Shown here in pieces: positions 33,933 to 40,789 of a stretch of DNA of 64,000 nucleotides. The notes beneath the pieces were generated by a model, which was not told where the DNA came from, made no database searches, and saw only the letters and a program-made list of their open reading frames with translations. The translations under genes and the position numbers were made by a program. Every line of letters starts with the position of its first letter. The first letter of the stretch is position 1. The stretch spans positions 4,402,001-4,466,000 of the forward strand of contig NZ_CP119757.1 of the NCBI RefSeq assembly GCF_029320955.1. Direction: 5' to 3'. Source of the stretch: Flavobacterium sp. YJ01. GTDB taxonomy: Bacteria > Bacteroidota > Bacteroidia > Flavobacteriales > Flavobacteriaceae.

Positions 33933-35914
33933 ATGATATATTTAATGCTATCGAATCAGGAAATCATTTTCTTTTAAGTGGTGGTGCAGGTAGTGGAAAA
34001 ACTCATACCTTAATTGAATTATTAAATAAACTATATAAAGACAATCCTAAAGTTAGTATAGCATGTATAACATTTACGAATGTTGCTGCTGACGAAATTC
34101 AGGAACGTACGAATTATGATAATTTAGTGATCTCAACAATTCATGATTTTTTGTGGATGAATATTAGTCCATATCAAATTAACTTGAAAAAATCGCTTAT
34201 AGAATTAAATCCAGATGATGGTTTAAATTTTGATGAAATTGAAAGAATAGATTATCGTGAATATCGGAACTTTAAAAAAGGTATTATCAAACATGAAGAT
34301 GTACTTGTTATAGCAGAACATTTATTTATAACATATCCTCTATTGTCTAAAATTATAAAAGATAAATACGATTATATTTTTATCGATGAGTATCAAGATA
34401 CTTATAAGCCTGTAATTGAGATATTCTTTAACCATTTAAATAAAACAAGTAAAAGGAATGTGATTGGACTTTTTGGAGATAGGATGCAATCAATTTATCA
34501 AGATGGGGATAATTTGTCAGAATATATTGAAGATAAGAGAGTTGATATTCCTCTAATTATTGAAGTACCAAAAAAAGTTAATCGTAGAAATCCACAAAGT
34601 GTAATTGATTTAGCTAACAATATTAGATTAGATCCATTAGAGCAAAATGCAGAAATAAATCCATATGCGCCAAATAATAAAGATGGAGCTATCAAACAAG
34701 GGAATACAAAATTTGTATTCACTAAAAAAGCAAATAAAGATGCTTATAATATTATAAAAGCAAAGTTCTGTAAAAATTGGAATTTTAAAGATTCAAAAAA
34801 CACCAAACTTCTTTTTTTGTCTCACTCACTTATTGCAAGTGAGGCTGGTTTTGCTAGTTTAATTGATATATACGATAAAGACAAAATTGTAGGAAGTGGA
34901 GGGTATGTCGAAAGAATAAAAAAATATGTTGCAAAGAATTCAATAAAAGATGATTTAACAGATATGTCATTTATTGAAGTTATTAATACTTTACTAAAAA
35001 GAATAGACGAAGGATTAGAGTTTGAAAAAGGCCTAGATGAATTAAAAAATATTCTAAATAACGAATCTACTTTAAGCTATCTTAAGGCTATTAACATACT
35101 TAACAGAAAATATTCTGAAATTAAAGAGATATTACCTACGGAAGGAATTTATGATTTTTTATCTGCTAATGTAGCAATATTTAATTTTGCAAAAAGCATG
35201 AATTTTGAAGAATTAAAAAGTATTTATTTAAGTAAAGATAAATTAATTGGAAAAAAGAAAAGTAAGAATGAAGAATCAAACAAAAGAAATGATGAAAGAG
35301 ATTATTTGATAAGATATTTAATAAGAATACAGGAAATAATATCACTATATGAAAGTAAAAATTATTATGCCTTAATAAATAAAAGTGATTTTAAAATTAA
35401 TAGAGGGATAGACAAAGCTGAATTAAATAAAAAATTAAGAGATCTTCATTTAGTTAAAGAAGAAAGTATAGAAACAGTGATAAGAAAAGCAGATGAGCTT
35501 ATGTTATGTCAGATTGATGAGAGGACTAAACATTTTTTAGATAAAAATAAGTTTCTATTTGAACGTGTAAAAAAAGTTAATTTTAAAGAAGTCGAATGTT
35601 TATATAAATATGTTGAAAATGAAACAGTTTATTCTACTCAGCACGGTATAAAAGGTGCAGAATTTAATAATGTTTTAGTTTTTCTTGATAAAAGTGCCAA
35701 TACAAAATTAAATTATAAAGCACTTTTTGAAAAAACGGTTGATAAAGAATCTATAATTGAGAGAACGCAAAAGCTATTTTATGTTTGCTGTACTAGAGCG
35801 ATGGATGATTTAATTGTTTTTTATAATGATGAATATAGTGAAGAAGTAATAGAGCAGGCTAAAATTTGGTTTGGAGAAAAGAATATATTTAACATTGATG
35901 ATTTGGTATCTTAA
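33917..35914 (+). CDS. UvrD/Rep-like SF1 helicase (GajB-like)
   Basis: I start at 33917 (MATEIDDIFNAIESGN, 665 residues), giving a 16-bp overlap with the nuclease gene, usual for translational coupling. Helicase motifs in order are Walker A GAGSGKTHT (23-31), motif Ia ITFTNVAADEI, Walker B YIFIDEYQDT, motif III GLFGDRMQSIYQ, motif V TQHGIKGAEFNNVLVFLD and motif VI FYVCCTRAMDDL. In Gabija the helicase-like subunit senses DNA termini or nucleotide depletion and works with the OLD nuclease. It is larger than B. cereus GajB (494 aa), with a charged 2B-like insertion around residues 330-540. Confidence 0.88.
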   Translation: MATEIDDIFNAIESGNHFLLSGGAGSGKTHTLIELLNKLYKDNPKVSIACITFTNVAADEIQERTNYDNLVISTIHDFLWMNISPYQINLKKSLIELNPDDGLNFDEIERIDYREYRNFKKGIIKHEDVLVIAEHLFITYPLLSKIIKDKYDYIFIDEYQDTYKPVIEIFFNHLNKTSKRNVIGLFGDRMQSIYQDGDNLSEYIEDKRVDIPLIIEVPKKVNRRNPQSVIDLANNIRLDPLEQNAEINPYAPNNKDGAIKQGNTKFVFTKKANKDAYNIIKAKFCKNWNFKDSKNTKLLFLSHSLIASEAGFASLIDIYDKDKIVGSGGYVERIKKYVAKNSIKDDLTDMSFIEVINTLLKRIDEGLEFEKGLDELKNILNNESTLSYLKAINILNRKYSEIKEILPTEGIYDFLSANVAIFNFAKSMNFEELKSIYLSKDKLIGKKKSKNEESNKRNDERDYLIRYLIRIQEIISLYESKNYYALINKSDFKINRGIDKAELNKKLRDLHLVKEESIETVIRKADELMLCQIDERTKHFLDKNKFLFERVKKVNFKEVECLYKYVENETVYSTQHGIKGAEFNNVLVFLDKSANTKLNYKALFEKTVDKESIIERTQKLFYVCCTRAMDDLIVFYNDEYSEEVIEQAKIWFGEKNIFNIDDLVS

Positions 35915-36017
35915 ATATCAGAATTAATAATTTCTATCTTTGTTTTCAACCTAAAATCAAAATAAAATTTTAAAAAATTAAAAAGTAAGTTATTTCTTTC
36001 TTTTTGAAATAAAGACT

Positions 36018-36025
36018 TATATTTG
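36018..36025 (+). promoter_or_regulatory. Perfect -7 box upstream of a structured RNA
   Basis: TATATTTG matches TAnnTTTG. An upstream hairpin (AAGTTATTTC / GAAATAAAGACTT, about 35987-36018) may be the terminator of the helicase gene or overlap the promoter. The expected transcript start is near 36032. Confidence 0.5.
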
Positions 36026-36031
36026 TTCTGT

Positions 36032-36180
36032 CAAAATAAATCTAGGATTATATCCTGAAAACTTAATATAAGTTAATAATAAGCGAATCCCTCATTCACG
36101 TTGAAGGTGCTAGTGATAGCCCTAATCTCATTCGATAAGAATGTTTTGTCACAACCGAAGATGAGGGTTTCGTGCGTTTA
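36032..36180 (+). ncRNA. Candidate structured RNA of unknown class
   Basis: A long-range stem pairs CGAA-T-CCCTCAT (36084-36095) with ATGAGGG-T-TTCG (36161-36172): 11 pairs and one T-T mismatch. Inside are a perfect hairpin CATTC-GATAA-GAATG (36129-36143) and a possible GTGA/TCAC closing stem. Two small hairpins (AGGAT/ATCCT, ACTTA/TAAGT) lie upstream. It is preceded by a perfect -7 box and ends 15 nt before a small gene, so it could be a stand-alone RNA or a 5' leader. I cannot match it to a known Rfam class by eye. Confidence 0.5.
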
Positions 36181-36194
36181 ATATTTTCAGAAAA

Positions 36195-36464
36195 ATGACA
36201 AAAGAAAATCAAAAACCAACACATCGTGATGTAGTGCCATCCGTAATTAATTTCCTTTCAGACGAATTGTTTGAGGGAGATTACAAAGAACAGCCCCTGT
36301 ATTTGCAGGAAATCTTCGAGCTTTTAATGCATACAGAGTTTGGCGACGATATCAATTTAAGGCAAAAAATACTGAGCTGTTTAAGAACCAGCCGAAATCT
36401 GGCAGAAACGTTATCGCCATTTTCAGAGAAGCAGATTCAGAAGGCTTGTCTCAATAACAGTTAA
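36195..36464 (+). CDS. Small hypothetical protein
   Basis: This is an 89-residue soluble, acidic, probably helical protein (HRDVVPSVINFLSDELFEGDYKEQ...). It has no signal peptide, TM segment or recognised motif. It follows a structured leader RNA candidate and the Gabija-like pair, so a defence accessory role is possible but unsupported. Confidence 0.55.
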   Translation: MTKENQKPTHRDVVPSVINFLSDELFEGDYKEQPLYLQEIFELLMHTEFGDDINLRQKILSCLRTSRNLAETLSPFSEKQIQKACLNNS

Positions 36465-36494
36465 TTTGTTATAAAAAATATATTTTGAGTATAT

Positions 36495-36527
36495 TTTGTT
36501 AAATTAATATAAAATATACTACATTTG
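36495..36527 (+). promoter_or_regulatory. Canonical promoter of short transcription unit A
   Basis: TTTG (36495-36498), 21-nt spacer and TACATTTG (36520-36527) form a full Bacteroidota promoter. The predicted start is about 30 nt before a 32-codon ORF. Confidence 0.65.
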
Positions 36528-36557
36528 TATCTGTAATTAATAAACAGAAAAATACAT

Positions 36558-36656
36558 ATGATACTTTCAGTAAGCAAAAATTTTGAACAATCGGCAGGAG
36601 ATTCTCCAGTTGAGATGTTTGGATGCAATATGTATTTTTATGAAATTGAAATGTAG
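36558..36656 (+). CDS. Putative 32-residue peptide (unit A)
   Basis: The ORF runs from ATG at 36558 to TAG at 36656, with an aromatic/Met-rich end containing one Cys (GCNMYFYEIEM). It is flanked by a canonical promoter and a strong terminator, so transcription is likely. Translation is less certain, because the ribosome site is weak and the unit could instead be a small RNA. No family is recognised. Confidence 0.35.
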   Translation: MILSVSKNFEQSAGDSPVEMFGCNMYFYEIEM

Positions 36657-36687
36657 ATTTTAGAGTTCAACTCAACATAAAATATAA

Positions 36688-36718
36688 AAGCGTCCTAATT
36701 TCGGGACGCTTTTTTTTG
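36688..36718 (+). terminator. Terminator of unit A
   Basis: The perfect hairpin AAGCGTCC / GGACGCTT with an 8-nt loop is followed by eight T. Confidence 0.85.
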
Positions 36719-36726
36719 TTTTTGTT

Positions 36727-36826
36727 TGTCATTTCGACGAAGGAGAAATCTCCACGAGAAGCTCGACAAAGATTGGATTTTCGTTGCGGAGTTACTTGCG
36801 AAGATTTCTCCTTCGTCGAAATGACA
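36727..36826. repeat. Dispersed hairpin repeat, copy 4
   Basis: This 100-nt imperfect palindrome is bounded by TGTCATTTCGACGAAGGAGA and TCTCCTTCGTCGAAATGACA, with a diverged centre. Of the gene-poor 36465-37659 stretch, this repeat, two small units (A and B) and a 52-codon ORF account for most. A further 24-codon ORF at 36915-36989 is not supported. Confidence 0.85.
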
Positions 36827-37030
36827 TACTAATCGAAAAAAACTAAAAAAATATTTAACCAAAAAGTTTAATGATTAATAAAAATAGAGAAATATAGTCT
36901 TGGAAAGTAATCTAATGAGTAACAGTCATTTGATACAAAACGAGATCTGCACCAGTTTGCGGACAGGAATTTCTTTGTCTTTATTTTAGAATTAACTAAT
37001 TGATAGTCAGAAAATTAATCTTAAAAAATA

Positions 37031-37063
37031 TTTGGAAATATGAATTTTTCTATCATATCTTTG
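37031..37063 (+). promoter_or_regulatory. Canonical promoter of short transcription unit B
   Basis: TTTG (37031-37034), a 21-nt spacer and TATCTTTG (37056-37063) have the same spacing as the promoter of unit A. The following leader is built of CAATnACAAT-type repeats (about 37076-37121). Confidence 0.65.
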
Positions 37064-37135
37064 CCAGACAAAATTGAAACAATTACAATAACAATCGCAA
37101 TGACAATTGCAATAACAATATAAAAAATAAATAAA

Positions 37136-37231
37136 ATGAGTTTTAAATTATACATACACAACCCAGGATTAGTAGCCGCGGCTTCGGACCGTGAATGCTT
37201 TTACATGTCGGTGCATCAATATAGGCAATAG
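37136..37231 (+). CDS. Putative 31-residue peptide (unit B)
   Basis: It runs from ATG at 37136 to TAG at 37231. The end contains a Cys followed by aromatic residues (ECFYMSVHQYRQ), loosely like unit A. It lies between a canonical promoter with a 66-nt repeat-rich leader and a strong terminator. No homologue is known to me; it may be a peptide, an sRNA, or both. Confidence 0.35.
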   Translation: MSFKLYIHNPGLVAAASDRECFYMSVHQYRQ

Positions 37232-37255
37232 GATAGTGATATCGTATTTGTAATG

Positions 37256-37284
37256 AAGCACCTTTGATCGGGTGCTTTTTTTTG
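37256..37284 (+). terminator. Terminator of unit B
   Basis: The hairpin AAGCACC / GGTGCTT with an 8-nt loop is followed by a T8 run. Confidence 0.83.
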
Positions 37285-37391
37285 TCTTAGGGACAAAGGT
37301 TCAAAGGAGCAAAGGGACAGAGGTTAAAAAAACTTAGTGTCTCAGCATCTTAGTACCTCAGAAGCTTAATAAAAACAATAAAAATTTAAGG

Positions 37392-37550
37392 ATGAATCAA
37401 AAAATAGGACTTAGGTCAGACGATAGTGGTCAAACAGATAAAGTGGAATTTAGTGAGCCGCCATTTGCCTCGAGTAGCGAGATGGATTTGGAGCTTATTA
37501 ACCTATGGAATGGAAAGGTGAATTTTAGGAAAATTATATATATCATTTAG
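37392..37550 (+). CDS. Putative 52-residue protein
   Basis: The ATG at 37392 has a purine-rich site (TTTAAGGATG) close upstream and reads to TAG at 37550. The composition is acidic and Ser-rich with a hydrophobic end (NFRKIIYII). No family is recognised. It lies downstream of short-word repeat DNA and could be a fragment. Confidence 0.35.
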   Translation: MNQKIGLRSDDSGQTDKVEFSEPPFASSSEMDLELINLWNGKVNFRKIIYII

Positions 37551-37659
37551 AGATATTTCTCTGGTAAAGCAATGGTGCTTTTGAATTGATGTGATATTGG
37601 ATTTCTTAGAAAAGCCTTCGATTTCCTGAGATCCCAAGAATTACAAAACCAAAAACACC

Positions 37660-38148
37660 ATGCAAAACAATACATTACAACAATATAAAACCGCAATTAG
37701 AAAAAAATACGAAATCGAAAAAGAAGGGAAATACTTTGATTATTTGTACAAACCTTCTCGTGGAAAACTTCGTGATTTGTGCTGGTTGATTTTCGAAAAT
37801 AACCCAACAAAAGAGGATCTGTATGTTTTCAGTAACCTTTTGGGCTTAGATTTTGATCATAATAAAAAAAATAAGTTTAAGGAGAAAAAAGATAAGTTTA
37901 GACCTATCGAAACATTCCTTAAAGGTGAAACAGATCCGTCAAACATTGACGCTATTAACATGGCAGCAATTTTGGTTGACTTTCATCCGAGACCTTTCAA
38001 AAAGTTTTACGAAATCTCTAAAACGGAAGAAATAAAACCGTTTAAACGGATTGAGAAAACTAAAGCTGTTTTTGAGAAAAAGAAAAAGGCTGAAAAAAAG
38101 TCTAAGAAAAGAAGTTTCTTTCGAGATTTTAAAAACTTTTTCTTCTAG
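37660..38148 (+). CDS. Hypothetical basic protein
   Basis: This 162-residue protein has a folded N-terminal region (about 1-125) with KPSRGKLRDLCWLIFENNPTKEDL. A very Lys-rich tail follows (EKKKKAEKKSKKRSFFRDFKNFFF), which could bind nucleic acid or membrane. No domain is recognised. It is the last gene of the accessory region and ends at a terminator shared with the acyl-CoA ligase gene. Confidence 0.6.
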   Translation: MQNNTLQQYKTAIRKKYEIEKEGKYFDYLYKPSRGKLRDLCWLIFENNPTKEDLYVFSNLLGLDFDHNKKNKFKEKKDKFRPIETFLKGETDPSNIDAINMAAILVDFHPRPFKKFYEISKTEEIKPFKRIEKTKAVFEKKKKAEKKSKKRSFFRDFKNFFF

Positions 38149-38211
38149 AAAACAAAACATTAAAATAGTGAGAATGACATTTGTCATTGAGTGATATACT
38201 CGTAAATTAAA

Positions 38212-38238
38212 AACGGCTGTCTATTGACAGCCGCTTTC
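38212..38238. terminator. Bidirectional hairpin terminator
   Basis: The perfect stem CGGCTGTC / GACAGCCG with a TATT loop lies between convergent genes. Confidence 0.75.
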
Positions 38239-38262
38239 TTTTGGTTATATTATTTTGATTTA

Positions 38263-40041
38263 TTAATTGTTCCCGTAGATTTTTGCGTAAAGATCTTTGT
38301 AAATCTCTTTAATAATTTTACGCTTTAATTTCAAGGTAGGAGTAAGCTGTCCGCCATCGATAGACCAAACATCTGGCGTAAGCTCAAAACGTTTGATTTG
38401 TTCCCAATGTCCAAATTTCTTGTTGATGCTTTCTACTTCTTCATCAATACGTTTGATAACGTCTTTATTTTCACTGATTTCTTTATCTGTACTGCCTAAA
38501 GTAATTCTATGGATTTTAGCCCATTCTTTTACAAATTCAAAATTGGGTTGAATAAAAGCTGCTGGCATTTTTTCTCCTTCACCAATTACCATAATCTGCT
38601 CGATAAAACGAGATTGTTTCATCGCATTTTCGATCATTTGAGGCGCGATATATTTACCTCCAGAAGTTTTGAACATTTCTTTCTTACGATCTGTAATTTT
38701 CAAGAAACCTTCGCCGTCAATTTCTCCGATATCTCCTGTATGGAAATAACCGTCTTGTAAAGCCTCAGCTGTTTTTTCAGGATCGTTAAAGTAGCCTAAC
38801 ATTACGTTTGGACCTTTTATTAAAATTTCACCGTCTTGAGCAATTTTAACTTCAAGATTACGAATTGGTTTTCCAACAGTTCCAATTTTAAAACCTTTGT
38901 TTCTTTGATCGTTAACCGCAATTACCGGAGAAGTTTCAGTTAATCCGTAACCTTCCATAACCGGAATTTCTGCCGCAGCAAAAACTCTTGTTAAACGTGG
39001 TTGCAAAGCCGCACTTCCAGAAACCATTAAATCTAGATTTCCGCCCAAACCTTCTTTCCATTTGCTGAAAATCAGTTTGCGTGCAATTTTCAATTGAAAT
39101 TCGTACCAAGCTCCATTTGCTCCGTATGGCTCATATTTTAAACCTAAATCAATTGCCCAGAAAAACAGTTTTTTCTTAATTCCAGTTAATTCTGCACCTT
39201 TTGCATAAATCTTATCGTAAACTTTCTCTAAAAGCCTCGGAACAGCCGTAATTACAGTCGGACGAACTTCTTTTAAGTTATCGCTGATTTTGTCAATAGA
39301 TTCTCCAAAATAAACTGAAACACCATAATATTGATAGATGTACAAAATCATTCTTTCAAAAATATGGCAAATAGGCAAGAAGCTCAATGCTGTACTTTTT
39401 CCTGGATCAAACGGAATTCTTGGCGCGCTGTCCAAAACGTTTGAAACAATATTTTTATGCGAAAGCATTACACCTTTAGGTCTTCCAGTTGTTCCAGAAG
39501 TATAAATAATGGTTGCTAAATCGTCTGTTGTAATGCTATCTTTTCTGGCTTCAACTTCGTTTTGATTGCTTTCATCTTCACCTGATAACAAAAGATCAGA
39601 CCAATGTTTGCAACCTGGAATTTCATTAAAAGAATATACTTCTTTCAAAGTCGGAACATTAGCTCTAATAGCTTGAACTTTTTGATAGACTTCATCATCA
39701 GATACAAAACAGTAAATACTGCCGCTGTGATTTAAAATATATTCGTAATCTTCCTCAGCAATTGTTGGATAAATTGGAACGTTTTGAGCACCGGTCTGCA
39801 AAATACCAATATCCATGATATTCCATTCGGTTCTATTATTTGAAGTAATTAAAGCAATTTTATCATCTTTCTGAACGCCCATGCGCAATAATGCTCTCGA
39901 AACAGCATTTGCTTTTGCAATATATTCCTGGCTAGATGTTTTTTCCCAAGCTCCATTTTTTTTGGTTGCAAGAGCGACTGGAAGGTTGTAAGTTTCTTGT
40001 TGATAGTAGGGAAAATCAAAAAGGCGTGTGATTGGAACCAT
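38263..40041 (-). CDS. Long-chain acyl-CoA synthetase (AMP-forming)
   Basis: This 592-residue adenylate-forming enzyme activates fatty acids to acyl-CoA with ATP. The P-loop motif TIIYTSGTTGRPKGVMLSH, the A5 motif EGYGLTETSP, and the hinge region YFHTGDIGEIDGEGFLKITDRKKEMFKTSGGKY are all present. It supplies substrate to the beta-oxidation operon at 17.8-24.4 kb, although it is not linked to it. The role as FadD-like rather than a specialised lipid ligase is likely from length and motifs. Confidence 0.93.
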   Translation of the reverse strand: MVPITRLFDFPYYQQETYNLPVALATKKNGAWEKTSSQEYIAKANAVSRALLRMGVQKDDKIALITSNNRTEWNIMDIGILQTGAQNVPIYPTIAEEDYEYILNHSGSIYCFVSDDEVYQKVQAIRANVPTLKEVYSFNEIPGCKHWSDLLLSGEDESNQNEVEARKDSITTDDLATIIYTSGTTGRPKGVMLSHKNIVSNVLDSAPRIPFDPGKSTALSFLPICHIFERMILYIYQYYGVSVYFGESIDKISDNLKEVRPTVITAVPRLLEKVYDKIYAKGAELTGIKKKLFFWAIDLGLKYEPYGANGAWYEFQLKIARKLIFSKWKEGLGGNLDLMVSGSAALQPRLTRVFAAAEIPVMEGYGLTETSPVIAVNDQRNKGFKIGTVGKPIRNLEVKIAQDGEILIKGPNVMLGYFNDPEKTAEALQDGYFHTGDIGEIDGEGFLKITDRKKEMFKTSGGKYIAPQMIENAMKQSRFIEQIMVIGEGEKMPAAFIQPNFEFVKEWAKIHRITLGSTDKEISENKDVIKRIDEEVESINKKFGHWEQIKRFELTPDVWSIDGGQLTPTLKLKRKIIKEIYKDLYAKIYGNN

Positions 40042-40193
40042 GTTTAATATATTGAATTTTACTGCAAATTAAATAAAATTTAGGAATGATTTTTAATTTT
40101 ATATAATTAAATGGCAAAATTTATGAGTACTATTAAAATTCAACGAAAACGTTTTCTTTTTAGTAGTAAATTTTAGAAAAAATAGAGAAAAAT

Positions 40194-40646
40194 TTATTTG
40201 GAATATTGTTTTTGCATCTCATTATAATCTTCGTAATCTTTCATACGTTCGCCCATAATGAACATTTTCTTCTTATTGAAGTGAATTGAAAACTGCGTGT
40301 AATTCCAGTCTTCTTTATTTTTATCTCTATACCAAAAAGTATAAGTAGCGCTATTAAATCCTTCTTTAAAAGTAGGTACACCTTCTTCAGTACATTCAAT
40401 TCCCCAGACAATATTTTCTTTCGTTAAATCTTCAAACTGAAAAATACCGCTTCCATCTTGATTCAATTGTACAATTGGTTCTTTTTTGCCTTCAGACATA
40501 AAAGTTCCCGTTACAGGATATCCGATTGTGGTGGTAATATAATGATCGTGAACTTTATAAGTAATCTGATCGACTTTGATTTGAGAATAAGATTGAAAAA
40601 CAGTTAAAAATAAACTGCTTAAAAAAAGTAATTTTAAAAATTTCAT
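40194..40646 (-). CDS. Secreted hypothetical protein
   Basis: This 150-residue protein has a signal peptide (to about residue 21, QSYSQ) and a beta-rich mature domain. No named family is recognised. It is presumably periplasmic. It sits downstream of a TonB-dependent receptor gene on the same strand, with a gap of about 140 bp. Confidence 0.6.
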   Translation of the reverse strand: MKFLKLLFLSSLFLTVFQSYSQIKVDQITYKVHDHYITTTIGYPVTGTFMSEGKKEPIVQLNQDGSGIFQFEDLTKENIVWGIECTEEGVPTFKEGFNSATYTFWYRDKNKEDWNYTQFSIHFNKKKMFIMGERMKDYEDYNEMQKQYSK

Positions 40647-40789
40647 TCTATGTAGGTTTAATGTTTTTGGGACTAAAAAATCTAATGGCCGATTTTTGGT
40701 TTGGCGAATATAAATTAAATTTTCAATAGAATCGAACCTTAAAAATACAAGAATGAAATTTTTACTTTTTAATGATATTTGGTAAGTTT

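Noticed and set aside
36032-36180. SRP RNA or 6S RNA
   Set aside because: The SRP GGAA-type tetraloop with its internal loop is absent, and the 6S central bubble and length do not fit.
36915-36989. 24-codon ORF with one Cys between units A and B
   Set aside because: No promoter, ribosome site or terminator of its own is apparent.
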